A stretch of 46,549 bases of DNA from Synergistaceae bacterium (lineage in GTDB: Bacteria; Synergistota; Synergistia; Synergistales; Acetomicrobiaceae), in NCBI GenBank assembly GCA_012518015.1, contig JAAYTM010000061.1:1-46549 (forward strand). Reading direction: 5' to 3'. Below, piece after piece: positions 20,472 to 29,957 of the stretch. Numbering within the stretch: the stretch's first letter is position 1; every line of letters starts with the position of its first letter. The position numbers and the translations under genes were made by a program. The notes beneath the pieces were generated by a model that was not told where the DNA came from, searched no databases, and was given only the letters and a program-made list of their open reading frames with translations.

Positions 20472-20526
20472 AAGAGGGTAAAAAGAAACCTAGTGCGGAG
20501 AGTACAGCTGATAGAGGTGAATTGCT

Positions 20527-21528
20527 TTGATCTTAGCTTTGGATGCCATGGGAGGAGATTTCGCTCCCGGCGAGATATGCCTGGGGGCGATGGTGGCCTG
20601 CTCTAAGTATCCCGATCTGGAAGTGATCCTGGTTGGAAATGGCAGTCTTATAGAAAAGGCAATAGAGGGCGCGGAGCCCTTTGTTTCAAAAAGAATTCAT
20701 GTAGTGCATACTGACGAATATATAGCCATGAACGAATCCCCAATGGTTGCTTTTAGGAAAAAGAAAAAAGCGAGCATCAGGATGGCCATGGAGATGGTAA
20801 AGAGCGGTGATGCGCAGGGATGCATATCAGCGGGAAACACGGGAGCCGTCGTGGCGGGAGGCGTTTTGATCCTGGGCCGGATACCGGGCATAGATAGGCC
20901 CGGATTGGGCGTGCCCATACCCCTTCCCAACAGGATTACGCTTCTTATCGATGTAGGCGCTACTATCCGGTGCAAACCCATCAATTTATACCAGTTTGCC
21001 ATTATGGGCGAGATCTATATGAGAAATACCTTGGGCGTGAAGTCTCCCAGCGTTGCCTTACTTTCCAACGGTGAGGAAGAAATCAAAGGAGACGAGGTTG
21101 TGTGTGAGGCAAGAAATATGCTTGCCAAAGCGGACATTGACTTTATGGGATACATCGAAGGAAAAGATATACCCCTCGGTGTGGCGGATGTGGTCGTCTG
21201 CGATGGATTCACCGGAAACGTCTTGCTCAAGTTCGTGGAAGGCATTGGTGACGCACTTTATAAGCTTTTAAAGGATGAGATGGAACAAAGAATCCTGCCC
21301 AAGGTTGGGTTTCTCTTTTTTCTGCCCATGCTTAAGGAACTTTGGGGGCGGTTCGACTACGAAAAGTACGGAGGGACACCCCTCCTTGGAGTAAATGGAG
21401 TGGTCATAAAGGCACATGGAAGGTCGAAGGCCAAAGCAATTGATAGTGCTTTAAAAGTTGCCAGGGATTTCGTAGTGCATCGTGGCGTCGATTTGATCAG
21501 AGATGGCTTAGATCGAGGAGGGATATAA
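20527..21528 (+). CDS. plsX: Phosphate acyltransferase PlsX
   Basis: LALDAMGGDFAPGEICLGA, GAVVAGGVLILGRIPGIDRPGL, DGFTGNVLLKFVEG. Confidence 0.96.
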   Translation: MILALDAMGGDFAPGEICLGAMVACSKYPDLEVILVGNGSLIEKAIEGAEPFVSKRIHVVHTDEYIAMNESPMVAFRKKKKASIRMAMEMVKSGDAQGCISAGNTGAVVAGGVLILGRIPGIDRPGLGVPIPLPNRITLLIDVGATIRCKPINLYQFAIMGEIYMRNTLGVKSPSVALLSNGEEEIKGDEVVCEARNMLAKADIDFMGYIEGKDIPLGVADVVVCDGFTGNVLLKFVEGIGDALYKLLKDEMEQRILPKVGFLFFLPMLKELWGRFDYEKYGGTPLLGVNGVVIKAHGRSKAKAIDSALKVARDFVVHRGVDLIRDGLDRGGI

Positions 21529-21529
21529 T

Positions 21530-22528
21530 GTGACTATTTTTAAGGGAAGGCCGGTGTCCCTTTTGGGTAGCGGTATTTACGTTCCCGAAAAAGTTCTAAC
21601 TAACTACGATCTCGAAAAGATGGTTGACACCAGCGATGAGTGGATTCGCACTCGCACTGGCATAGTTGAACGAAGGATTGCTGCAGAAGATCAGGTTACG
21701 AGCGACCTGGCTTATTTAGCCGCTGTTGAGGCCTTAAAGTCGGCTTACACGAGCCCTGAGGAAATTGACATGGTCATTGTGGCCACTAATACGCCTGATA
21801 CCATATTTCCCTCTGTAGCTGCCAAGGTACAGGGGAGGTTGGAGGCAATAAATGCCGGGGCGAGCGACATACAATCGGGTTGTACTAGCAGCGTTTACGC
21901 CCTGTCCTTTGCGGCAGCTGGCATCGCGTCATCTATTTGGGACAAGGTGCTGGTGATTGGAGCCGAAGTCTTGACCAAGTTGCTTAATTGGGAAGACAGG
22001 GCTACTTGCGTCTTGTTTGGCGATGGTGCGGGCGCGATGGTATTGGGGGTAAGTCCTGACGGCAAGAATAATGTAATATCTACTTCTCTTAAAAGCGATG
22101 GCACCAAAAGCGACCTGATCATTCTCCCTGGTGGTTTAGTAGAGTGTCCGGCTTCGGTGGAGATGATTCAAAAGAAACTTCATACTATCCACATGAAGGG
22201 AAGTGAGGTTTTTAAATTCGTAAACAAAGTGTTGCCTCTTTTTCTCGAGCAGTTTTGTGAGGAATCGGATCTTTCACTTGATGACGTAACTTGGTGGATC
22301 TTTCACCAAGCAAACTATAGGATTATAGAAAGTGTTTTAAGGCGTCTGGAGGTTCCTGTGGAAAGGGCAATACTGAACGTAGATAAATATGGAAATACCT
22401 CTGCGGCTTCAGTTTTTTTGGCATTTCATGAAGCATTGGTTGATGGAAAGGTGAAAAAGGGCGACAAAGTCATTTTCGTGAGCTTTGGATCAGGGATGAC
22501 TTACGGAGCCACTTTGATGGAGATATGA
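21530..22528 (+). CDS. fabH: 3-oxoacyl-ACP synthase III
   Basis: GSGIYVPEKVLTNYDLEKMVDTSDEWIRTRTGI, active-site Cys in DIQSGCTSSVYAL, WIFHQANYRII. Confidence 0.96.
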   Translation: MTIFKGRPVSLLGSGIYVPEKVLTNYDLEKMVDTSDEWIRTRTGIVERRIAAEDQVTSDLAYLAAVEALKSAYTSPEEIDMVIVATNTPDTIFPSVAAKVQGRLEAINAGASDIQSGCTSSVYALSFAAAGIASSIWDKVLVIGAEVLTKLLNWEDRATCVLFGDGAGAMVLGVSPDGKNNVISTSLKSDGTKSDLIILPGGLVECPASVEMIQKKLHTIHMKGSEVFKFVNKVLPLFLEQFCEESDLSLDDVTWWIFHQANYRIIESVLRRLEVPVERAILNVDKYGNTSAASVFLAFHEALVDGKVKKGDKVIFVSFGSGMTYGATLMEI

Positions 22529-22539
22529 GGTGGTTGGCC

Positions 22540-23496
22540 ATGTTGAAGAGGACTAGAATTCAAGATTTACTTGGCATAGAGTATCCTATAACGCAGGGAG
22601 GGATGGCGTGGGTTGCAAACGCCAACCTGGCTGCTGCTGTCAGCAATGGTGGCGGCCTTGGAGTTGTAGCGGCCGGGAGCATGCCTCCGGAACTATTGGA
22701 TGCCGAGATAAAACGGGTCAGGAGGATGACGAACAAACCCTTTGCAGTAAACATAATGCTAATGTCTCCCACGGCAGAAGCAGCGATAGAGGTGGTCGCC
22801 GAAAATCGCGTTCCCATCGTGACTACCGGAGCTGGCAGTCCGGGGAAGGTGATAGATAGGCTGAAACCCTTGGGAACCATCGTAATTCCGGTCATAGCGT
22901 CCGTTGCTCACGCAAGAAGGGTCGAAAGACAGGGAGCTGACGCCGTCATCGCCGAAGGCATAGAAGCAGGCGGACATGTAGGAGAGATCACTACCATGGT
23001 CTTAGTTCCGCAAGTCGTCGATGCCGTTGATATACCAGTCATAGCAGCCGGAGGGGTAGCGGACGGAAGAGGTGTCATTGCCGCCTTCGCGCTTGGAGCT
23101 GAGGGCGTGCAGGTCGGTACGCGTTTTGTTTGTGCCACTGAAAGTCCGGCGCATGAAGCTTACAAGGAGGCCATCATCAAAGCCACAGATAGATCTACGG
23201 TCATAACGGGACGAACTACGGGTCATCCCGTCAGGTGCATAAAGAACAAGCTTACGAAGAAATTCGATGAACTCGAGAGCAAAGGCGCTTCTATAGAAGA
23301 GCTAGAGGCATTGGGGACTGGCAGGCTAAGAGCAGCAGTAATTGAAGGCGACATTGAATGGGGATCTGTCATGGCGGGCCAATCGGCTGGCATGGTCAAA
23401 AAAATTCAGCCTGCGGCCGAGATAATAAAGGATCTTTTTAGCGATGCCGAAAGGGTTCTCCGCCAGATGCAGTCTTATTTATTAAATGAAAAGTGA
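22540..23496 (+). CDS. fabK: Enoyl-ACP reductase II (FMN-dependent, FabK)
   Basis: EYPITQGGMAWVANANLAAAVSNGGGLGVV, EGIEAGGHVGEITT, IAAGGVADGRGVIAAFALGAEGVQVGTRF; in the fab cluster; ATG 22540 preferred. Confidence 0.93.
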   Translation: MLKRTRIQDLLGIEYPITQGGMAWVANANLAAAVSNGGGLGVVAAGSMPPELLDAEIKRVRRMTNKPFAVNIMLMSPTAEAAIEVVAENRVPIVTTGAGSPGKVIDRLKPLGTIVIPVIASVAHARRVERQGADAVIAEGIEAGGHVGEITTMVLVPQVVDAVDIPVIAAGGVADGRGVIAAFALGAEGVQVGTRFVCATESPAHEAYKEAIIKATDRSTVITGRTTGHPVRCIKNKLTKKFDELESKGASIEELEALGTGRLRAAVIEGDIEWGSVMAGQSAGMVKKIQPAAEIIKDLFSDAERVLRQMQSYLLNEK

Positions 23497-23515
23497 CGAA
23501 TAGAGGTGAAGTCAA

Positions 23516-24469
23516 TTGGCCTATGCATTTGCTTTCCCCGGTCAGGGAGTTCAAGAAGTAGGCATGGGAAAGGACTTCTATGACGAATTCTCAGTTTCAA
23601 GGGATGTATTTTTGCGTGTTGATGAAGCGCTCGGATTTCCTTTGAGCAAGATTATTTTTGAGGGACCCGAGGAGGAGTTGACGAAGACAGAGTACGCTCA
23701 ACCCGCTATTCTGACCGTCTCAATTGCTGCCTTTGAAGCGCTAAAAGCGATGTCCGAAGATTTAGGCCCTTCCTTTGTGGCGGGTCACAGCCTGGGGGAG
23801 TATACGGCGCTGGTGGCTTCTGAAGCGTTGAAGCTTGAAGATGGGGTCAGGCTAGTAAACATCCGCGGGAAGCTGATGCAGCAGGCCGTTCCTCTTGGCG
23901 TCGGTGCCATGGCAGCTATTATCGGCCTAGATAAAGAGGCTGTAGAAGAGCTGTGTCAGTTTGTTTCGACTGCTGAATGTATTTGTGAACCGGTGAATTA
24001 CAACTCGCCACAACAGATTGTGGTCTCGGGTCACGCAGAAGCGGTAAAGCGCGTTGCGGAGCTGGCAAAGGAAAGAGGTGCAAGAAGGGCTTTGATGCTC
24101 AATGTAAGTGCCCCTTTTCATTCCAGTTTAATGCGACCGGTTGCGGAAGGTCTGGCTGAAGCTTTTAAGAGTTGTGAGTGGCGTAGGCCAAAGTGGCCCG
24201 TAGTGGCAAACGTGAATGCCAAACCTCTTGAAAGCGTTGAGGAAATACAGAATGCCCTGCTTCTTCAAAGTTATAATCCGGTGCTGTGGACTCAATCGGT
24301 TGTTTTTATGAAATCCTCGGGCGTTAACGCCTTTCTTGAGATCGGACCAGGGAACGTGTTGGCCGGATTAATCAAAAAAACTATCAAAGACGCGAAGGTG
24401 TATTCTTTGGATTGTTCCGATAAACTAAAAGAAGCCCTTGATTTTATAGGGGGTGCTAAAGTAGAATGA
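23516..24469 (+). CDS. fabD: Malonyl-CoA:ACP malonyltransferase
   Basis: FAFPGQGVQEVGMGKD, VAGHSLGEYTALV, APFHSSLMRP. Confidence 0.96.
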   Translation: MAYAFAFPGQGVQEVGMGKDFYDEFSVSRDVFLRVDEALGFPLSKIIFEGPEEELTKTEYAQPAILTVSIAAFEALKAMSEDLGPSFVAGHSLGEYTALVASEALKLEDGVRLVNIRGKLMQQAVPLGVGAMAAIIGLDKEAVEELCQFVSTAECICEPVNYNSPQQIVVSGHAEAVKRVAELAKERGARRALMLNVSAPFHSSLMRPVAEGLAEAFKSCEWRRPKWPVVANVNAKPLESVEEIQNALLLQSYNPVLWTQSVVFMKSSGVNAFLEIGPGNVLAGLIKKTIKDAKVYSLDCSDKLKEALDFIGGAKVE

Positions 24470-25212
24470 CTTCGGTTTCTAAGGTGGTCTTAGTGACAGG
24501 TGCTAGTAGGGGCATAGGTCGTGCCATAGCGCTTAAAATGGGAAGCTTGGGTTACACAGTAGCTTTAAATTGCAGGACCTCAGTAGAACAGGCCCAAGAA
24601 GTTGCTGCCGAGATCAAGCGGCAGGGCGCTGAGGCTGATGTATTCGTCGCTGACGTCGGGAATGCAGAAGATGTCAAAAATATGTTAGATGCAATACGAA
24701 ACAAATTAGGTTCCCTTTCCGTTTTGGTGAATAATGCCGGCGTGGTCAGAGACAATATCTTGCTGAGGATGAAAGACGATGAATGGGAAGACGTTTTAAA
24801 ATCTGACCTTTCATCTGCTTTTTATTGCACGCGAGAAGCGATTCGCGATATGACGAGGGCTAAATGGGGGAGGGTTATATGTATCAGCTCCGTCGTTGGT
24901 CTAATTGGAAATGCGGGACAATCCAACTATGCGGCTGCAAAGGCCGGCCTTATAGGGTTTGCTAAAAGCGTCGCCAGAGAATACGGGGCCAAAGGGATAA
25001 CGGCCAACGTTGTTGCACCTGGTTTCATAGAGACCGATATGACCAGGCAGTTGGGTGATCGATACAGAGAAGAATTCCTGCGCCAGGTACCCCTAAAGCG
25101 TGCCGGCAAGCCTGAGGATATTGCAAACTTAGTGGCTTTTTTAGCGTCAGACGAAGCAAGCTACATCACCGGTCAGGTAATAGCAGTAGACGGCGGAATG
25201 GTAATGCAGTAA
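24466..25212 (+). CDS. fabG: 3-oxoacyl-ACP reductase FabG
   Basis: SDR motifs: [49 protein letters not shown]. Confidence 0.96.
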   Translation: MTSVSKVVLVTGASRGIGRAIALKMGSLGYTVALNCRTSVEQAQEVAAEIKRQGAEADVFVADVGNAEDVKNMLDAIRNKLGSLSVLVNNAGVVRDNILLRMKDDEWEDVLKSDLSSAFYCTREAIRDMTRAKWGRVICISSVVGLIGNAGQSNYAAAKAGLIGFAKSVAREYGAKGITANVVAPGFIETDMTRQLGDRYREEFLRQVPLKRAGKPEDIANLVAFLASDEASYITGQVIAVDGGMVMQ

Positions 25213-25237
25213 CTTTTGGGAAGGAGGTGAAGCTATA

Positions 25238-25489
25238 ATGCAAATAGAGGAAATAAAAGACAAACTTAAACAGATAGTTATTGATAGGCTGGACGTCGAT
25301 GAGGATCAGATCACCCCGGATGCCTCATTTGTCGAGGACCTTGGTGCCGATTCGCTTGATATAGTTGAGCTGATCATGGGCATCGAGGAGGAATTCGACA
25401 TTGAGATCCCCGACGAGGACGCTGAGAAACTTACAACTGTTGGAGGAGCATTGGAGTATATTAAGTCCAAGCTTGGCATGGAAGAATAG
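25238..25489 (+). CDS. acpP: Acyl carrier protein
   Basis: [36 protein letters not shown]. Confidence 0.97.
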   Translation: MQIEEIKDKLKQIVIDRLDVDEDQITPDASFVEDLGADSLDIVELIMGIEEEFDIEIPDEDAEKLTTVGGALEYIKSKLGMEE

Positions 25490-25491
25490 GG

Positions 25492-25530
25492 GACTCTTGT
25501 AGGGGGGATCTCCCCCCTTTTTTAAGAGTC
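25492..25530 (+). terminator. Intra-operonic terminator/attenuator between acpP and fabF
   Basis: GGGGGG-ATCT-CCCCCC hairpin followed by TTTTTT, nested in an outer GACTCTT/AAGAGTC pairing. Confidence 0.75.
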
Positions 25531-25552
25531 TTTACTCCACTATACTGAAGGA

Positions 25553-26800
25553 GTGAACATTTTGAGAAGAGTGGTGATAACAGGAATTGGCGTCGTTAGC
25601 CCCATCGGACTTGGCAAAGAAGTGTATTGGAAGGCCTTGGAAGATGGGAAAAACGGAGTAGGGCTTATTACGCTTTTCGATGCCTCTGATTTTCCGGTGA
25701 GGATTGCTGCTGAGGTTAAAGATTTTGAACCAGGGCAATGGCTGGACAAAAAGGAAATACGAAGGACAGACAGAGTCATTCATTTCGCTGTTGCTGCATC
25801 CGATATGGCCGTCGAAGATGGCGCATTGAATTTAAACGAGGAAGATCCGACCAAGGTAGGGGTCTATTTGGGAAGCGGTGAAGGTGGAATAGGCACTAGC
25901 TTCCAAAGTATTAAAACGTTGTTAGAAAAAGGCCCGAATAAAGTAAGCCCCTTTTTCATTCCCATGATGATAAGCAACATGTCCGCGGCTTATGTCGCCA
26001 TAAGGCATAACGCTAAAGGCCCGAGCCTTTGTGCTGTCACCGCTTGTGCTACAGCAACCCATACCGTAGGAGAAGCGATGTATGCTATAAAGCGCGGAGA
26101 AGCCGATGTGATTTTGGCAGGCGGCTCCGAAGCCGCAATTACACCCGTCGGAGTGGCGGGTTTTGCTGCCATGAAGGCCCTTTCGTCCAGGAACGAAGAC
26201 CCCGAACATGCCTCTCGCCCATTTGATGTGGATCGCGATGGGTTTGTTTTGGGGGAGGGCGCCGGCGTACTCGTGCTTGAAGAACTTGAACATGCAAAAA
26301 AAAGGAACGCAAAAATATATGCTGAACTTGTTGGTTATGGAAACACCACGGATGCCTATCATATAACAGCGCCGGATCCTGAAGGAGTTGGAGCCGTAAG
26401 GGCCATGAAGATGGCCATTTCCATGGCCGGTTGGGACTTTGCCGACGTGGAGTTAATTAACGCTCACGGAACATCTACGCCTTTAAATGACATCATGGAA
26501 GCCAAGGCCATCAGGTCTCTTTTTGGGCAACATACCGATAACATATTAGTTCATTCTACTAAGTCCATGATAGGACATGGCTTGGGGGCCGCCGGTGTTT
26601 TAGAGCTGATAGCCTTGCTTTTGGCTTTCGAAAGAGGTGTCGTTCACCCCACCATTAACCTTGAAAGACTGGACGAGGAATGTCCCATCAGGGTAGTAGA
26701 CAGTTCCCCGGTTTATAAAAAGATCAATCGCGCTATTTCTAATAGCTTCGGTTTTGGGGGACATAACGCGGTTTTGGCTTTACAACGTTATGAGAGCTAG
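25553..26800 (+). CDS. fabF: 3-oxoacyl-ACP synthase II
   Basis: RRVVITGIGVVSPIGLGKE, active site AVTACATATHTVGEA, NAHGTSTPLND, KSMIGHGLGAAG. Confidence 0.97.
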   Translation: MNILRRVVITGIGVVSPIGLGKEVYWKALEDGKNGVGLITLFDASDFPVRIAAEVKDFEPGQWLDKKEIRRTDRVIHFAVAASDMAVEDGALNLNEEDPTKVGVYLGSGEGGIGTSFQSIKTLLEKGPNKVSPFFIPMMISNMSAAYVAIRHNAKGPSLCAVTACATATHTVGEAMYAIKRGEADVILAGGSEAAITPVGVAGFAAMKALSSRNEDPEHASRPFDVDRDGFVLGEGAGVLVLEELEHAKKRNAKIYAELVGYGNTTDAYHITAPDPEGVGAVRAMKMAISMAGWDFADVELINAHGTSTPLNDIMEAKAIRSLFGQHTDNILVHSTKSMIGHGLGAAGVLELIALLLAFERGVVHPTINLERLDEECPIRVVDSSPVYKKINRAISNSFGFGGHNAVLALQRYES

Positions 26801-26878
26801 AAAAACGATTAAAATTTGGCCGGGTGTCTTGAAAAACCTTACGCTCTTTTCCGGCTTTAACAATAGGGCAATCGAAGG

Positions 26879-26930
26879 GGGGAGACCCAGTTTTGAGCGA
26901 GCATGTAAAGGGGTCTTCCCTTTATATTTT
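26879..26930 (+). terminator. Putative terminator of the fab operon
   Basis: GGGGAGACCC (26879-26888) pairs with GGGTCTTCCC (26911-26920; one G-U), followed by TTTATATTTT. Confidence 0.7.
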
Positions 26931-26950
26931 ATTAAGTCGGGATATTCCTA

Positions 26951-26986
26951 CTTAAATTTTATGCAACCGGTTGCATAAAATTTAAG
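26951..26986. promoter_or_regulatory. Perfect 36-bp palindrome with LacI-family-like core; candidate operator upstream of the pyr operon
   Basis: CTTAAATTTTATGCAACCGGTTGCATAAAATTTAAG equals its reverse complement; core TGCAACCGGTTGCA fits TGNAANCGNTTNCA. Confidence 0.65.
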
Positions 26987-26999
26987 CTTTTGATATACT
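26971..26999 (+). promoter_or_regulatory. Putative sigma70-type promoter for the pyr operon, -35 inside the palindrome
   Basis: TTGCAT - 17 nt - TATACT. Confidence 0.65.
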
Positions 27000-27043
27000 C
27001 TTTTAAAATCGCCATTTGGCTTTTTGCGGAGAGATCGATTTCT

Positions 27044-27157
27044 ATGATGTCGAGGGAAAATATTAAAACTAAGATCTGCAAAAAAGGCATGCAAAAAGTA
27101 AACGTAGCTTCCATGAGGCTATCCTCATGGAAGCTTTTTTTAATGAAAGGAGGGTAG
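27044..27157 (+). other. Candidate leader ORF (37 codons) across the pyr terminator hairpin
   Basis: ATGATGTCGAGG..GGAGGGTAG = MMSRENIKTKICKKGMQKVNVASMRLSSWKLFLMKGG*; GGAGAG at 27028-27033 is a possible SD; stops just before pyrR ATG 27162. Confidence 0.35.
27106..27141 (+). terminator. Intrinsic terminator/attenuator in the pyr leader
   Basis: AGCTTCCATGAGG-CTAT-CCTCATGGAAGCT (13-bp perfect stem) followed by a T run; between promoter and pyrR. Confidence 0.88.
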
Positions 27158-27161
27158 CAAA

Positions 27162-27701
27162 ATGAAAGTCAAGGCAATTGTGATGGACGAGCAAGAAATG
27201 GATCTTACGATAAGAAGGATAGCTCATGAAATTTTAGAGAAGCTTCGTGGTGCCAAAGGGGCTGTATTGATAGGCATCCAAAGAAGGGGGGTTTACCTTT
27301 CGCATAGGATAAGAGATGTGCTTAAATCATCAGGTTACGGCGAATTGCCGTGCGGAGAACTCGATATAACCTTTTACAGGGATGACCTTTCATTAATGGC
27401 CGACCACCCCATGGTCCACAGCACTTCGATTCCTGTCGATATAACGGGAAAGGATATTGTCTTGGTAGATGATGTGTTGTTTACGGGAAGGACTGTCAGA
27501 GCGGCCTTGGATGCATTGATGGATATGGGTAGGCCAAGGAAGGTTTTGTTGGCGGTTTTGATAGACCGCGGTCATAGGGAACTTCCCATACATCCCGATA
27601 TAGTGGGAAGGGTTGTTCCCACGTCCAGGGACGAATCGATCGAGGTCTTTGTCAAGGAACTTGACGGCAAAGACGAGATTGTCATCGTGGCCAAGGAATA
27701 G
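27162..27701 (+). CDS. pyrR: PyrR bifunctional pyr operon regulator / uracil phosphoribosyltransferase
   Basis: LIGIQRRGVYLSHRI, PRPP loop VLVDDVLFTGRTVRAALDALMD, LPIHPDIVGRVVPTSRDESIEV. Confidence 0.95.
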   Translation: MKVKAIVMDEQEMDLTIRRIAHEILEKLRGAKGAVLIGIQRRGVYLSHRIRDVLKSSGYGELPCGELDITFYRDDLSLMADHPMVHSTSIPVDITGKDIVLVDDVLFTGRTVRAALDALMDMGRPRKVLLAVLIDRGHRELPIHPDIVGRVVPTSRDESIEVFVKELDGKDEIVIVAKE

Positions 27702-27717
27702 AGAGGAGGCGTTTGAT

Positions 27718-28647
27718 GTGGCGTGGAAACATCGACATCTCGTTGACGTGGATGTCTTTAGCGACGATGACTTTTATACTGTCTTAGAGGAAGCTCGTCA
27801 CATGGAAGAGGTCATGGAAAGGCCTCTAAAAAAGGTCCCTGCATTAAGAGGGAAGGTCATAGCAAATTTGTTTTTCGAACCATCCACCAGAACCCGAACC
27901 TCCTTTGAGTTGGCAGAAAAATACTTGAGCGCTGATGTGATAAACTGGTCATCTTCTGGTTCTAGCACTGCGAAAGGAGAGAGCTTGCAAGATACGGCCA
28001 AGACAATTGAAGCGATGGGAGTAGACGCCGTTGTCATTCGAAATCGGGAGGTTGGCACGCCTGAGTATCTCATAAAAAAACTCAACGGAGCATGTGTCAT
28101 AAATGCAGGAGATGGTGCAAGAGCTCATCCCACGCAGGCATTGCTAGATCTTTATACGGCTTGGAAGCACTTCGGCTCTTTAAAGGGGCGCAAAATGACG
28201 ATAGTGGGCGACGTGCTTCACAGCAGGGTAGCACGTAGCAATATTCATGCCTTCACAAAAGTTGGCGTGCATGTGGTGGTATCTGGTCCCAGGTCTCTCA
28301 TACCGCTTCACGTCTTTGATCTAGCCGAGTATGAACCTGACACTAAAAAGGCCGCAAGTGGGGCAGATATCGTTTATGCTTTGAGGATTCAGCGTGAAAG
28401 GCAGGAAGAAGGGTTGTTTCCAAGCATCGATGAATATCACAGCCGATGGGGAATAACTGCGAGTGTTCTTTCCTGTGCGAATAAGCAAGCGATTGTAATG
28501 CACCCAGGTCCCATGAACAGGGGCGTTGAGATAGAAAGTTTCATTGCCGACGGAGAGAGATGCTTGGTGCTGAATCAGGTTAAAAGCGGTGTAGCTGTGA
28601 GGATGGCCCTGCTTTTTTTATACTTGACCGGAGGTGCTGGCAGATGA
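27718..28647 (+). CDS. pyrB: Aspartate carbamoyltransferase catalytic subunit
   Basis: FFEPSTRTRTSFELAEKYLSADVINW, HPTQALLDLYT, HPGPMNRGVEI; GTG 27718 preferred after AGAGGAGG. Confidence 0.96.
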   Translation: MAWKHRHLVDVDVFSDDDFYTVLEEARHMEEVMERPLKKVPALRGKVIANLFFEPSTRTRTSFELAEKYLSADVINWSSSGSSTAKGESLQDTAKTIEAMGVDAVVIRNREVGTPEYLIKKLNGACVINAGDGARAHPTQALLDLYTAWKHFGSLKGRKMTIVGDVLHSRVARSNIHAFTKVGVHVVVSGPRSLIPLHVFDLAEYEPDTKKAASGADIVYALRIQRERQEEGLFPSIDEYHSRWGITASVLSCANKQAIVMHPGPMNRGVEIESFIADGERCLVLNQVKSGVAVRMALLFLYLTGGAGR

Positions 28648-29957
28648 TCTGGTTGTGCAATGCTACGTTGTACGACGGAAAGGACTTGAGGGATGGGAAA
28701 TGGGACATCTGCGTAGAAAGCGGCAAGGTAGTCGAAATAACTCCTTCGAGGGGAAAAAAATCGAATTTTCAGGACGATATTTATGATTTAGAGGGACACA
28801 TTGTCTGTCCGGGCTTCATAGATCTTCACGTCCATCTAAGGGATCCCGGTCAAACGTGGAGAGAAGACATAGATAGCGGTTCTCTGGCAGCAGCTGCAGG
28901 TGGGTTTACCCACGTAGTTGCTATGCCAAACACCACTCCTCCTATTGATGACCCTTCAGGCGTGCGCTACGTGCGCGAGAAGGGCAGAAAGGCCAAAGGG
29001 GCAATTGTGTTGCCCGCGGGGGCTGTCACTGTAAACAGAGAGGGAAAGATGATCACTGAGATGATTGGCATGGTGGATGAAGGGGCGGTGCTTTTTACCG
29101 ATGACGGCTCCCCTGTCATTTTAGCAAAGGTCATGCGAATTGCCCTTCTTTATTTGAGAGATCTTGGCATTCCGCTCATGGAACATCCGGAAGAACTGAC
29201 CCTTTCGGAAGGGGGGCAGATGAACGAGGGAAGAGCGAGCGCTCTTTGCGGTCTAAAAGGCATACCGCGTAGCTCCGAAATCATAGGCGTTGAAAGGGCA
29301 ATTGCCCTGTGCAGAGAAACGATGGGTCGCGTTCATCTAACTCATATAAGCACTAAAGAGGCCCTGGAATCAATAAGAAGAGCCAAGCAGGAAGGGTTGC
29401 CCTTGACCTGTGACGTCACGCCACACCATCTGGTTTTCGATGAAGAAATGATCATAAAATCATATTATTCGTCCGCCTTCAAGGTTAACCCACCCCTAAG
29501 GGCCAGGGAAGACGTAGAGGCCCTTTTCAAAGGTTTAAGGGATGGAACCATAGATGCTATAGCCACCGATCATGCTCCCTATCACGTAGACGAAAAAGAT
29601 TTACCCTTCGAGGAGGCGTCCTTTGGCATAGCTTCGCTTGAATGTGCGGTGGCGGCGGTGTTAGATCTATGGTACAAAAGAGGAAAGCCCTTTTCCTTAA
29701 AAAAATTGCTCGAGCTTCTTACGACAGGACCAGGCAGCATAATTGGTATCGATAGAACGCTAAAGCCCGGCTCAAGAGCAGATATAACAGTTCTCAATTT
29801 GGAAAAAGAGGAAAGAGTGGATGCTGAAAAATGGAACAGCAAAGCGCGGATAACACCTTACGATGGCTTGACCTTAAGAGGCTGGCCGGTTATGACCCTA
29901 TTGGGCGGCAGGATAGTTTATGATAGCCTAAGGCAAGAGGTATGTCATGAGGTATAG
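28644..29957 (+). CDS. pyrC: Dihydroorotase
   Basis: GFIDLHVHLRDPGQTWREDI, AMPNTTPPIDDP, LTHISTKEALE, IATDHAPYHVDEK. Confidence 0.95.
   Translation: MIWLCNATLYDGKDLRDGKWDICVESGKVVEITPSRGKKSNFQDDIYDLEGHIVCPGFIDLHVHLRDPGQTWREDIDSGSLAAAAGGFTHVVAMPNTTPPIDDPSGVRYVREKGRKAKGAIVLPAGAVTVNREGKMITEMIGMVDEGAVLFTDDGSPVILAKVMRIALLYLRDLGIPLMEHPEELTLSEGGQMNEGRASALCGLKGIPRSSEIIGVERAIALCRETMGRVHLTHISTKEALESIRRAKQEGLPLTCDVTPHHLVFDEEMIIKSYYSSAFKVNPPLRAREDVEALFKGLRDGTIDAIATDHAPYHVDEKDLPFEEASFGIASLECAVAAVLDLWYKRGKPFSLKKLLELLTTGPGSIIGIDRTLKPGSRADITVLNLEKEERVDAEKWNSKARITPYDGLTLRGWPVMTLLGGRIVYDSLRQEVCHEV

Noticed and set aside
26951-26986. 36-bp palindrome as the terminator of fabF
   Set aside because: A better terminator (26879-26930) lies upstream; the palindrome has no T run after it, overlaps a good promoter and has an operator-like core. 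A dual role cannot be excluded.
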